Of a DNA stretch of 64,000 nucleotides, positions 35,581 through 47,862 are shown in pieces. The DNA lies in contig JAYXKI010000002.1 in the NCBI GenBank assembly GCA_037892935.1, forward strand, positions 1,984,001 to 2,048,000, given 5' to 3'. The notes beneath the pieces are model-generated. The model made no database searches. It was given only the letters and a program-made list of their open reading frames with translations, and was not told the origin of the DNA. The position numbers were made by a program, and so were the translations under genes. The stretch comes from Phlebopus portentosus. Lineage: Eukaryota; Basidiomycota; Agaricomycetes; Boletales; Boletinellaceae. The stretch's first letter is position 1, and each line of letters begins with the position of its first letter.

Positions 35581-36471
35581 GCTTAAGGAATGCCCGTCAA
35601 GGGATGTGCGATAAGTGAGTAGTAAAGAATGTGAGTGTCAATGTGTTGCTCTTGGCTAGATGGTTGTCGGGAGATATCGATTTAAGTACTGCACAGTGGC
35701 CGCAATGACGGACTGCGCCAAGTTTACCAACGAACGGCATCCGGTCGTGAAGAGTAAATTGATTGGCGATTGGCGATGTCGATCACGGCACTTTGTCGGG
35801 GCGTCGTCGGAGTTCAAAATATGAAAGGAGCGTTCAGACCTCCTCTGTAAGTAAGATTTGGCTGGCTTTTCAAACTTAATTTGCATGATACTCAGCTGAG
35901 AATCCCGTATGGTATGAGAAGGCTTTAGCAAATATCAAGAAATGAGAGACGTGCTTCTTGTCGTCGAGGAACAAAGTCTGCCAGTGCTTGCGATGTAAAT
36001 TTCTGTCGAACATACTGTGCTTCTCTGTTACCGCTCTGAATTACTAGAAAGCAGTTTGGCAAGTTTTGCTTCTCGTAGTTTCAGCAGTCTCAGCAGGAAC
36101 TTCTGGTCCATATCCCCCAAACTCACAGGCATAGAACTGACAAATACGATGCGACTTATTTCTCTACATCTTAGCATCCAACTTCTCGAAGTTACTCCTC
36201 TTTACAACGTCCTGTTCGCCCATTCAGAGAACCTGTAGAATGTGATATTCTGTTCTTCTTTAATCTCATAGTCCTGTCTAATCTTGTCGTCGGCGTGCAA
36301 TGACGGATGCCGCAGACTGAAATACGCTAAAGTACTTCGTTCACGGGTACACGAGTTTGGTCAACAGTATCGAGTCGACACTTTGTATAATGAGGATAAC
36401 AAGTTGCCGGTAAAGACAAAAAAATCATGCAATGTTCATGTGCGTGCAAGTTGATTCTCGAATGAAATAAT
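35581..36471. other. Intergenic region, nothing recognised
   Basis: About 0.9 kb between the unknown TM-protein start and the YME2 stop. Open frames on both strands are short and featureless. No tRNA-like cloverleaf found by eye. Confidence 0.5.
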
Positions 36472-39400
36472 TTACCGGCTCTTTAGAAATACCTTCTGCA
36501 GCTCCGCATTTGTGGCTTCGAGCTTCTCGATCGTCGTCTCCGCAGCTTGCATCTTCTTGAGCAGGTATGTCGCGCGGACCGTTGAAGGATTCCGCTTTCC
36601 CAGCCAGCTCGTACGCACGGGCACTGGTTCCTTAAGAGACGACAATTTGCTTAGCTCCTCTTCGCACGAACGCACAGTTGATTCAGCGCTTGCGATACGC
36701 GCTGAATTTGAGGACATTTCTTGAATCGCGTAGAACACGGAGTCTACAAGAATTAACGTGAATGATGGCACTTGTTGATAGAAACACTCCCGCACATACC
36801 TGCTACAAGCCGTTGGAAGACGTATCTGTAGACTGGTCTACCGGCTCTTATCGTTGAAGGACGGCCTGAAATATTCATTCGTGAGACCATTTGATCAGGT
36901 GTAGCGCATTGAGAGTGCAATGTACCGTCGTGAGTCCCGATTATTATTAGATCAGAATGTTCCATGTTTCGTAGGGCTGCCTCGTCACCCTTGAAGGGGA
37001 AATCTGACAAAACGTCATGGTATGATACCTATCACACATTTAAGCAAGCCTTTCGAATTCCTCGGCTAGACTTCAACAAACCTCCTCAGTCTTCGCAAGC
37101 TTTTTTAGGACTGCCCAAGCCTCTTCGCGGCTCCAAGGAAGCGTCTTTATATCTTCTGCATCCTCTCCGAAAGCGGTCTTGCGCAACTCGTATACGCCAC
37201 GCGTTATAATGTCTTCCACAGCATCCTCCACACGCTGCCCACTACGTACCTTGTGTATCAGCTAAAACAATACAGCTGTCAGAATGCGGTTGTTACTAAT
37301 GCACAATGCTTAAGTTCACCGCCTGAAGGTCGCTAGCTCGTCCGCCTAGACGCTCAACCGCGTTTCTTTGCTCGGGAGTAAAGCTGTCCGAAATGCCACT
37401 TTCTCGGAGCCTTTGCTCGACGAAAGTCAGAGCGCTTGACGCTTCTGCATCTGACAAAGCCACCATATGGAGAAATTTCGAGGGAAGCGCTAAAGATGAT
37501 GATTAGTGACATGAACAGAATAAGCCCTGGCACCGCACCTCGAGCGAGTTCTTTAGCGATCTCGCGATTATCACTCGAAACAATAACGTGAGCGACACCG
37601 TTTTCTACCAGCGTTGCAGCCCATTTTGCAAGCACGCTCAGGATATCGTCTCGTCCACGCCTAGTCTCAAAGTTCTTTATAATGACTATAGGCTTCGTCT
37701 TCAATTGCAGAAACTCTGATGGCGTTCTAAGGTGCATTGCGTCTCCACCGAAAGCTAATCCAGATTTCTCATGATCTGCTAGCACGGAACTGGGATTCTC
37801 GAAGGGCTCGTCAAGGTCTTCAGGTCGCATAAACTCGTCTCCAAGACCAAGCTCCGACATAACGCCAACACCTGCGACACAATCCAGACGAGGATCGTGC
37901 CAAGTACCGCGAAGCATTGCAGCCCTGCGTTTTGCTTCCTCTCGCTGTCGTAGCTTTACGGTCTCAATGGAGCTCAGCTTTCTCTGAGTATCCTGGACGG
38001 CATACGTGCTGGCCTTCTTCAAACCCGTGCCGACGACCTCAAGCATCTGCTGGACTTGTGTCTCCAGGGAAGAGCTCAAACCAGCTGAACCCGTCAATTA
38101 GTTCATGCTTCGCAAAGAGAGACATCTGACGAACTGCACCTTTTTGACCGATCACGCCCATACTTGCAACGTCAATCAAGTTGTTAAGAGAATTGATGAA
38201 CGGAAAAACTGGCCAGTAGCCGGTCTGTCGTGCGAGTGAAGACAACAATGCCGAATCTGAATGTGCCTTGAATAACTCAGAGCAATCGACTGTGAGCACT
38301 GGTCTAATAATAATAAGTGTTAGATATAAAATTGTAACACCGCATTTTGATTGCACCTAGCACTATCTTTCATGATTACCGAAAGCATGCTTGACTTGCC
38401 ACTACCCTGTGGACCATGCACAAACGCGACAGTATCTAGATACGTGGTTATGATATAATCAAGTACGAGAATCAAAGTACGTACTTGGGAAGTCGTTGAG
38501 GTAGGCTCGTATACCTTCTTCGGCGTCGCGACGTTCCTTCCAGCTATGTAGGTCGCTTTCTTGTGCCTCGTTTTCGTGAGATGTCAAGGCAAACGAGAGT
38601 CGATCAATAGTATTTGCTCTCAACCATTTATAAAGGCCGGACTCTGTAGCAATTTAAAAAATAAGCTTTATGGTTAGAGACGGGGGGCAAAACACTCCTG
38701 ACTTCGGTAGTCGAACCAGTCGAGCAGTTTCCCTTCAACAACTAATGCCCTTATTGGGTCGAAGACCTGGTGTTATTAGAGTCTTAGTGTAATGAATAAT
38801 GACTTGACGTTCAGACTAACAGTATAAGTGACAGCACCAATGAGGAAAACGAAGACTGGAACCATAAGTCGCGGGTGTCCAGTGATCCAATCTCGGATGG
38901 CGTGAGCTCTTAACGGGCGTTCATATTGGGTATAAAGTCGCGTTAAAACGTTTGCACTTGGGACATTTAACCCGTGTATGCAATTTCTAGCTGTCGCCGA
39001 GGCGCGTGCTTGCCGAAAGGTGACAAGTGACGACCGCAAAGTACCAGCTGATCCAGGCATAGGAGGAGTGATATCGAGTATCCGTCCGTAAGGCTAATGA
39101 AAACTGCGGTCAACAAGCCTACGCAGGAAATAGAATCAATCTTACTCTGAGAATCTCATACAAACCTTCCTCAAGCACATCGGGACCTTGGAACGCTACT
39201 TTGAGTATAGTTGATGGGAATCGTCGAAGGTCCTACAACATATGACGTTAAGCGGACGAGCAGCTGATTCAAACAACATTAGAGCACACTTCTCGCCATG
39301 GCTTGCCTCTGACAATCCAAGCACGCCCAGAGGTCTGCCTGAGCCCGGTCCAGGTCGGGAAACCTCCTTTCGTGGCACCGGCAGTGTTGAGTTCTTTGAC

Positions 39401-39831
39401 GATATCATCGAGGGCATCCTGAGATCGCTCCTTGTAGGCAAACTTCACGAAGACACCACCATCTTTATGTTGTGGTTCGAGGGAAAGGACTCGAAAGGAA
39501 TGTGTGTTGACAGAACAAAGAATGTCATGAAGGTTCTGGAGAAGATGGTCTTCGCGGAAAATACCAATGTAGTGACGCAAACTAGCGTAAAGATCTGAGC
39601 GCAATTACGACTGTCAGTAGCGGAACCAGCTCACTCCCATGTTCCGAAGCGTATGGGGAAAACGGAGTCGATGAACAAGTACGCTTCCTTGCTCGCCGCA
39701 GTTCCATTCGATTCAAAAGATGCTTCCACCTCCACCGCAGAGCCCAGTAATCTGATGCGTGAGCATGGCGAAGCTCGTATCGGAGCGCCGAAAGTCTGGC
39801 GGAATGGCCGCGCTCTTGACAAGATGTACAT
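36472..39831 (-). CDS. YME2: Mitochondrial escape protein 2 (Yme2/Rna12)
   Basis: Inner-membrane protein affecting mtDNA escape and nucleoid organisation. Fourteen exons read without a break. The start gives a basic presequence (MYILSRARPFRQTF). Family segments: YLFIDSVFPIRFGTWDLRHY, KDGGVFVKFAY, an RRM-like region through RILDITPPMPGSAGTLRSS, a single TM (LMVPVFVFLIGAVTYTV), FDPIRALVVEGKLLDWFDYR, then an AAA-like domain with Walker A in VHGPQGSGKSS and KPIVIIKNFE as the Walker B region, and a C-terminal coiled coil ending VFLKSR. It is divergent from the nucleoporin across 268 bp. Confidence 0.95.
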
Positions 39832-40099
39832 ATTCGGCCTCAGAGCTGGACGTTCATGTTAAAGAAGTGTCTGAGTCGCGGTCTCCCGTATATCCGTCCG
39901 TCATGGCGAACTTCGGCTCAAGAGATCAGATCGACGCCGAACTGATACGTCATGACGCGTGACTTGACGCGTGACTCGCGTTTCGTCACAAAACAGCTCA
40001 CTATTGGTCACACATGTGACACCGAGTTTTTCCCATCCACCATCTACTTCCGCGCCCGGGTCCTCAAGGCCCTCTCATCGAGGTCGCCCACAGTCTGCG
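39832..40099. promoter_or_regulatory. Bidirectional promoter YME2 / FG nucleoporin with tandem MCB repeat
   Basis: 268 bp between divergent start codons. Contains a perfect 12-bp tandem duplication TGACGCGTGACT (39953-39964 and 39965-39976), each copy with an ACGCGT core, followed by CGCG. Confidence 0.6.
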
Positions 40100-43000
40100 A
40101 TGTTTGCCTCAAGGACGAAGTCGAATGCTCTGGGCAAGCGCGATAAACCATACTCCCGAAAAACGTCGCCAATGTCCCGATCGAGCTCGCTTCTCGGTAC
40201 CATCAAGAACATCGTCTCTGCTCCTCTGACGTGGTTTGCATCGAATCAAGGGGATTTTGAGGACCTGGGAAAGCGAAGAAGAGTCGCTGCTCGAGATGCC
40301 GAAGACCTCGAAGAACAGCAGGCTGAGAGGACAGGCAAGCGTCTGCGGGTCGACAGTCCTGAGCGTTCTCCAGCGCGTGTTCGACCATCGACCACAGGAG
40401 GCTACCTTGATCCGCCATCATTTAAACCGCCGCTTGACTCCCATGCTACTCGATTCGGTATGCATCAAGCAAGTGACGAGAAGGATGTGACGGGCAGACG
40501 AACGTCAATATTTGGACCGCCGCCCCCGTCGTCAGGCAATCGCACTATGTCCGTAGACCCGGCATCTCGCTATGCTACCTTCAAACGTGATCCGACAGCG
40601 ACACCTTTGCCCGCCGATTCACCGACTAGATCGAGTCCGGCACGGTCTGTCGCTCATGACGACGATTCGGATCGTCCCCGCACTCCACTTAGGCTACGGA
40701 CATCTCTCACACCGCAGCCCAGTCCTTCTAGGCACTTACGTCGTGAATCATCTGCACCGCCTCCAATTTCTAATCTTAAAACTCGACCAGCATTTGTTAA
40801 GCCTCCGGCAGAAGAAAAACAAGATCAGGAGCTTGGTACACATAAAACAATTTCGTTGGGTACACTTGCTGAAGTCTCTCGCGGAGTGCGTGAATCTATA
40901 TGTTCATTGATTGTACTCTCTACTAAATCATCTCTTTAGTCTCGCGGCCCAGGCCAGGGTCGGACTCTGTCCGGTCTTGGACGTAATTCGATTAATTCCG
41001 ACCAGATTTCACCTTCCGATGGTATTTTCATTTCCCCCACATATTACTTCTCGTACACCATTTTCACACGTTTCTTCTCCCATTTCCTATTTAAGCTATC
41101 CTCCAACCGTCAAAGAGTCTTTCGGAGAGAACTTTCCATGAGCTTGAACTATACAAGACGCCGATTCTACCGTCCAGGTATAAGGACGCAAGTGAAATAC
41201 CAGCGTTCCTCAAGCCAAAGCGTTCTCACGTGCCGGTTCCGATGTCTAAGAAGGGTAGGGTACCGAGACCCAGTTTAGGAACGGCCGAAAGGTATGGCGC
41301 CGACTTGGACGCGCGTGACGACGGCAAGCCATACGCTCGCAAGAATAACGTGCGGAAGATAATGACTCGTCGGAAGCAGGAGGAGGAGGAGGAAGATCGA
41401 CAAAAAAAGATTGCTGATTCTACTCTCACTAACATCGAGGAGGATGATGATGATGAAATGGAAACTGACGTGGAACCGCCTGTTGTCAAGAGAGACGTTG
41501 GTGTATCTGCTCAAATTCCCTCCGGATCCGAGGATGAGCGAATGAAACTGAACAGGAACGCTAATGCAACCGTCGATGTGCTTTCGGTACCATCTTCGAA
41601 TGTCACCGACCCGTTTGGGCGGCAACCTATAACCGCACCAGGAGGTCGTCAACAGCCATACGGGCGTGTTGGTCGTGCGCGTACGCGTGAGCCTGGACAG
41701 CGTTCAGTGCCCTTGTCACGTCCTTTAAACAAGTTTTCTGCGACACCTAATGATGATGAGAGTGTTACTGTGGAGGACGAGATCATGATGGATGTTTCAG
41801 CTGCGAGTGAGAAAGCCCAGGATGATGTCGGAAAAGCGAAAGCGCCAGCTTATGAAGCACCGAAAGGGTTTTCATTCCCAAGTGATGTATGCATAACTTC
41901 ATTCCAAGATCGTTCCTCTCTGATTTTCAATACAATACAGACTTCAATTGTCAACCATGATCACTCAAAGGCCAAGGAACCGCCTATCCAGTCGCTGCCA
42001 TTCTCTCTCGGGAGTCAAGCAACTGTCCCCAGCACTAGCACGATGTTTAAACCTCCTGCATTTAAATTACCTGCCTCATCGTCCTCGACGTTTCAATCTT
42101 CGACTCTAGAAGGCGAAAAGAAGAAAGATGATTCAGTGATAATTATTCCATCGGTCTCGGTTGAGCCCGCAACCCCAGATCAACAAGCAAACGAAGCAAA
42201 GAAGGTCACGACCACAGCAAGTTTCTTCACGGCCCCTTCTGGTCCTTCTAGGTCCGGTGGTACAGAAGTCTCCAGCACTGCATCAAGACCGTCAGGAATT
42301 CCGAACTTCTTCGCTAACTCTCAATTGCTAGCAGGTGACAAGCCTGCTGCTTCGCTACCCAAGACACCTTCTCCATCCTCGTTTAATGTGCCTACGTCGA
42401 ACCCGAGTCCAGCCACTCCAGTCAAGGATCCCGAAAATCCACTTTGGGATGGGAACAAGGCAGCACCAAGTGCACCTCCAAAGCTCTTTGCGGGAGCGGT
42501 TAAGCCCTTTGATCTTGGATCGAAGCCTGTGGAAGGGTCAAGTGCATCTAGTCAACTAGCAGCTCCTTTGCTGTCCGGTGGGCCACCGAAGCAGCCTGCT
42601 ACTACTGGATCTAGCGAGCCGCAGCAGCCAGATGTATCACCTGTTGCACAGCCTGGTAGTACAACAACATCTGGTGATATATCATCGACGGCTACTCAGG
42701 TGTCTCAGGCACAGCCCGCCCCTGCGAAGCAGTCTGAGCCAGAGAAGAAGCCGAATGGCTTTGGCCCATCTCCGTTCTTCAATTTCGGTGCAGGCACGAC
42801 TTCCAATGTTCCCAAGCCACTCTTTGGAACCGGTTCTCCTACAGTTTCCTCATTCCCTAGCCAGCCAAGCCAACCAGCTCAGAATACACCCGGGGACTCA
42901 GCACCAAAGCCAGTGTTCACTCTTGGTCAGCCCCAGACATCCGAAACGGCGAACAAAACATCTGCCGCTCCATCAAACCAGTCGGGACAGAATGCACCTA

Positions 43001-44205
43001 CTGCTACAGAACAGAAGTCTCCATTTCCATTTGGTGCACCTCCCATGTCTAGTTCTGCAACTGACTCGGGTGGAAACGATACTGTTGTTGCAGCTCCAAA
43101 ACCCTTGCTTGGCGGTCAACCTGGAGGAACTGGGTTTACGTTTGGATCATCGGCGGTTCCAGCAGCTCCAGCTACGCCGAGTACAGACGCAGCGAAGCCT
43201 GCAAATCTTTTCGCGTTTGGAGCACCTCCAGCGACGCCTCCGGCTGGTGAGCGCCAAAGCTCGCCATTCACTTTCGGTACCCCGATACCATCTGCAGCTT
43301 CTACAGGTTTTACATTCGGGACACCTGTTAAGCAGAATGAGGCTGCTCCAGGATCAGCCCCGTCAACGCCCACGAACGCATCTCCGTTTGCCTTCGGAAC
43401 CCAGCCCCCGCGCCCGGTTACACCGCCTTCTAAGCCAGATGAAGGGATGAATATGGAAGAAAGCCCGGTTCAGATGGATACTAATAATGGTCAGAAGAGG
43501 CCCGCTAGCAGCATAACTTTCGGTGCTGGGCCAACGCCTGTGAATCCTTTCGGACAGAGCACGAACACGGGACCTGCATTCACGTTTGGGGCACCTCCAG
43601 CTTCCAATCCTTTTGGTCCGAAGGACGAGAACAAGCCGCCCGAAGGTGGCGGCTTCAATTTCAATCGCACAGCTTCTGCGCCGGCTATTTCGACGTCTTT
43701 CTCATTCGGTGTGAAATCAGATCAGCCCGCACCGCCCGCGACAGCGTTCGGTGCCGCTCCTCCGAATCCCTTTACTCAGACTCAGCCTTCTGGTATATCG
43801 TCAACGCCATTCACGTTTGGACAGCAACCGTCTGCTCCCGTGCCCAATCCGTTTGCCGCACCCTCTCAGCCTACGCAGCCTTCAGCAGCGCCGGGTTCGG
43901 CGCCAAGTAGTCCGTTCGCAAATACGCCTGCCTTCACGTTTGGTGCTCCTGCCGCATCTACCAGCAATCCCTTCTCGTTCGGTTCCAGCGCACCGTCGTC
44001 TCCTGCGACTGGTGCGACTGGGTTACCGCAAGCGTCCGGTCCAAGCGGAAGCACTCCGGCGTTTATATTCGGGCAACCAAGTGGATCTGGGAGTGGATCC
44101 GGGGGTGGGTTGTTCAACATCGGCGCTCCACCTCCTAATACCGCACAGGGCACATCTCAACGTAGTATAAGGAAGTTACCCAGACGCGCGAATGTGAAGC
44201 GATGA
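40100..44205 (+). CDS. FG-repeat nucleoporin with N-terminal amphipathic helix (Nup1/Nup60/Nup153-like)
   Basis: Nuclear-basket type FG nucleoporin. Exons 40100-40885, 40940-41021, 41096-41886 and 41941-44205 give 1307 aa. Near residues 30-50 the segment SLLGTIKNIVSAPLTWFAS looks like the membrane-binding amphipathic helix of Nup1/Nup60. Basic patches follow (GKRRRVAAR, GKRLRVD). The C-terminal 500 residues carry about 17 FG motifs, mostly x-FG cores such as FTFGAP, FSFGSS and NPFG, and end in the basic tail RKLPRRANVKR, a possible importin-binding site. The middle is Ser/Pro/Thr-rich. ATG 40100 was chosen because it starts this helix-bearing region. Intron 41887-41940 is stop-free and 3n. 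The exact yeast counterpart is uncertain. Confidence 0.85.
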
Positions 44206-44672
44206 AACGTGCTCCTCCATCTGTAGAGATTCTTTTCCTCTATTTCAAAGAGATTGTATCCCTTATGCTTTTTTCCGACCCGCGCAACCACCTACTCACT
44301 TACTCACATCGTTTCTGCTGTCATTTTTATTTCATGTTTACGCAGAAGTTTGCTTTTCAGTTATTCCATCTCTTCATTTCCTCAATTCACATCGCAGCGC
44401 TCTTCGTGAGTATGGTTCATTATCAATTGCATAAGTCTCCTGTTGTTTTCATCATACACATCCGGTAGGTAAATAGGTAGGTAGGTATAGTTTTCTTAGC
44501 TAGAATGAAACGCTATCTCAGTGCATATATTTTTGCGTACTGCCGGAGTGTGCCCTAGTGTGTCAGTGTGTCCCATTATGTGTGTGACTTTCGGACGCGT
44601 CGCGTCACATGCCCAGTTCTCTACTGTACGTCTTTGACGCGCGCCCTTGCGAATTGACTTCGCTCTACGACC
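44206..44672. promoter_or_regulatory. Nucleoporin 3' flank and gamma-tubulin promoter
   Basis: 467 bp. T-rich at 44220-44420 (3' UTR). ACGCGT at 44595-44600, 73 bp before the gamma-tubulin ATG, overlapping the near-palindromic GACGCGTCGCGTC. Confidence 0.5.
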
Positions 44673-46581
44673 ATGCCTCGAGAAATAGTGACCGTACAGC
44701 TCGGGCAATGCGGGAACCAAAGTAAGCAGAATCTCACCTAGCACACGATTACGTCTATAAGTGTGGTTTGTAATTGGATCACAGTGGGCTCGGTGTACTG
44801 GCAACGCCTATGCGCCGAACATGGGATCAACAACGAGGGAATCCTAGAAGAATGGGCCACAGAGGGAGGTGACAGAAAGGACGTATTCTTTTACCAGGCA
44901 GACGACGAGCATTACATCCCACGTGCTATTCTTGTCGACCTTGAGCCTCGGGTGTGTTTGCCTTTTGCGTATCGTGCATGCAGATTAAGCTGAAAGATTG
45001 GCGGGCAGGTGATAAATAACATACTTGCTTCGCCTTATCACAGCCTATATAACCCCGAAAACATCTACATATCCAAAGATGGTGGTGGTGCGGGTAACAT
45101 TTGGGCACAGGGCTATTCTGCCGGGGAGCGCATTTATGAAGATGTTATGGAGATGGTTGACCGTGAGGCTGAGGGAAGCGACTCGTTGGAGGTACGTTCT
45201 TGCCATCTTCAAGCATAGATAATGCATGCCAAATGTATTCTTCCTTTTGCATCGATATAGGGGTTCATGTTGATGCACTCAATAGCCGGTGGTACAGGAT
45301 CGGGTCTTGGGTCATACATGCTCGAGCGATTGAACGACAAGTTTCCGAAGAAGCTCATTCAGACATACTCGGTCTTTCCTAATGCGAATGAAGGGGACGT
45401 GGTTGTGCAACCGTATAACTCGCTGCTAACACTTAAGCGACTTACGAACCACGCCGACTCGGTTGTCGTGCTCGATAATGGAGCCCTTGCTCGACTATGT
45501 GCAGACAGACTACGTGTCCAGACGCCGTCGTTTGATCAGACGAATCAACTTGTGCGTTATGCCTTTCATTCATAGGTATCGAGGCAGAACACTCACTGTT
45601 GTTCATTTTGTTCATTCAGGCTTCAACTGTCATTGCTGCGAGCACCCAGACTCTCCGATACCCCGGATACATGAATAACGACCTCGTTGGCATCATCGCT
45701 TCTCTCATCCCAACTCCTCGATGTCATTTCCTCATGACTTCATATACGCCTTTCACTAGTGATCAGATAGATAAAGTGCGTTGTCTCATTAATCAGATGG
45801 ATCATAGACACGAGCCTTTGGTTCATACTTATAGGCCAAACCGATCCGACGCACGACAGTACTTGATGTTATGCGCCGACTCTTACAGCCCAAGAACCGG
45901 ATGGTTTCAACCACACCGAGCAAGACAGCATGCTACATTTCTATCCTGAACATCATTCAAGGAGAAGTCGATCCCACTGACGTGCGTATCACATACATTC
46001 ACATCCAGTCCCATTCATGTCTTGTCTAATCGACTCGTTGCTTTCCAGGTCCACCAATCCCTTCTCCGGATTCGTGAACGACAACTCGCAACGTTCATAC
46101 CGTGGGGGCCAGCGTCTATTCAAGTTGCTTTGACGCGCAGATCGCCATATGTTACCACGAGCCATCGAGTGAGCGGCTTGATGCTCGCAAACCATACCAG
46201 CATCGCTTCCGTTAGTGCTCCTCTATATTCTTCGTGACGTTTCGAGTCTTGCCTAATGTGCGTGTCTGCAGCTCTTCAAACGCATGCTTGATCAATACGA
46301 TCGTCTGCGAAAACGTAATGCATTCTTGGACCAATACAAGAAAGAGTCGATGTTCCACAATGATCTATCTGAATTTGACGAATCACGGTACGACTTCTCT
46401 GAAGCAATTTTACTATAACATGGCTCATTGACTTACAGGGCAACTGTCGACGAGCTCTTGAAAGAGTACAAGGCTTGTGAAAGTCCTGATTATATTTCTT
46501 ACGTACGTGATTCGGCTCATTTCTGTAGTGCATACTGACCATCATGTCAAGGGCACCTCGCTTGATGACCACGCCACTTGA
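44673..46581 (+). CDS. Gamma-tubulin
   Basis: Nucleates microtubules at the spindle pole body within the gamma-tubulin complex. Ten exons (44673-44721, 44785-44951, 45009-45191, 45261-45551, 45620-45775, 45835-45981, 46049-46210, 46272-46387, 46439-46502, 46552-46581) give 454 aa, the normal length. Landmarks: [15 protein letters not shown] at the N-terminus, the nucleotide-binding loop [48 protein letters not shown] sequence, [13 protein letters not shown] and DQYKKESMF. The splice after NQ makes the next residue Met where most gamma-tubulins have Ile. It converges on MBF1. Confidence 0.96.
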
Positions 46582-46841
46582 TCTCTTGATTATTATCATC
46601 TTTTGTATTGATCCTCTCGCCTTACCTTCGTATTATTACTGTAACCATGATGCTTTCATCTCTATCTGAGGGTCTTCTCATTTTTCCAATCCAAAGAGCA
46701 AATGACATTTGTTGCACCAATGACAAGGACGATAAGAACAAGAAGAATGTCTAAGCGATAAGCATTACACGTGGTAAAACAGAACATTCAAATAGACTGG
46801 AGCACAAGTAGCACACTTTGTGGAGGGGACAAGGAACAGAA

Positions 46842-47615
46842 TCATGCTTTCTTTGGCCCCTCCAGTTTCTTCCCAATCTCGCTACCTACATTTCTAGTCA
46901 GAGAACACGATATCATTTCGTTATCCAAAATCGACTTACCCCGAAGCTTGACCTTAAGTGCACGCTCGAGCTTACCAAGGATCTGGGGGTTCGGGATAGC
47001 CTTACCCGCCTCATAGTCCTGGATCACCGAAGGCTTCTCATTGACCTTCTGCGCCAGATCTTTCTGAGACATCTGAAGCTCTGCGCGCGCAGTTTGGATG
47101 GCCTGAAGCAACAATCACATATCATCAGTATCATTCCAAAGAAGCAAACAGACGAACACGTCATCCGAGAGAGACGCACCTTGCCGACTGTTGGCGGCAC
47201 TTTCGGAGGTGGCGCAACCTCATTTTCACGGTCAAGCTTGGCTATGCGCTGATGGTCGGGTCCTAGAAGGACATAAATACAAAACCGATAGGGAAAAAGG
47301 CAAAAGCCTCATTACATACCGACGTGACCCTTGTTAGTACCAGCAGTGACCTTTTTGTCTGTCCCAACGACCGCTCCTGATCTCCTCGCCTACAAATCGA
47401 GTTCATGTCAGAATTTCATCCAGTATCTTCCGTCGCAGTCAGAAAGCATCACGAACCGCTTTAAAGCAGGAAAGCGAGTCAGTCCAATCAATTCGCATGC
47501 GTCACGCCCCATCAAGTTTGCGCTCACCGTTCAATTCAGACTGTTTCTTCACAGTCGATGGACGGACAGCCTTGCTGCCAATGACAAGCTTGCTATCCCA
47601 CTCGGTGTTGCTCAT
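46842..47615 (-). CDS. MBF1: Multiprotein-bridging factor 1 (MBF1/EDF1)
   Basis: Transcriptional coactivator that bridges bZIP factors and TBP; also a collided-ribosome factor. [20 protein letters not shown] opens the N-terminal MBF1 domain. The HTH_3 (Cro-type) domain is [20 protein letters not shown] followed by [17 protein letters not shown], and the end is [10 protein letters not shown]. Predicted exons: 47615-47528, 47458-47457 (2 nt), 47389-47320, 47262-47180, 47102-46940, 46885-46842; total 450 nt, 149 aa, the family's normal size. The 2-nt exon is required to reach the conserved LNAARRSG. The last intron (46939-46886, 54 nt) is stop-free and in frame. Confidence 0.94.
47457..47458 (-). 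other. Predicted 2-nt exon (CG) of MBF1
   Basis: Flanked by intron 47527-47459 (GTGAGC ... CTGAC ... AAAG) and intron 47456-47390 (GTTCGT ... CTGAC ... TGTAG). Joining AAC-G, CG and GCG-AGG gives N-A-A-R-R, matching the family. Direct joining without the two bases puts the conserved region out of frame. Confidence 0.6.
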
Positions 47616-47862
47616 TGTATTCGAATCAAATGTGATTTTGTACGAGGAGAGTGAGGGGTTGAAAGGCGATGATCAATGGGTGAAGTGAGTTGCGGCGAAG
47701 GCGCAAGACCAGCTCACTTATAAAGACTTGAGCCACGTGACTCGTATTGCCCCCGTCATTTGATTTGAAGAGCTCGGCACCGCTTCACTGCCTCACCGAG
47801 TCACAGTCAATATTAATCCTTGTATTTTAATTTATTGTTGTTATTTTATACAAACAGCTTGC

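Noticed and set aside
42578..43450. 290-codon + strand open frame inside the nucleoporin
   Set aside because: Leucine/arginine-rich shadow frame of the Ser/Pro/FG-rich coding sequence; no independent features.
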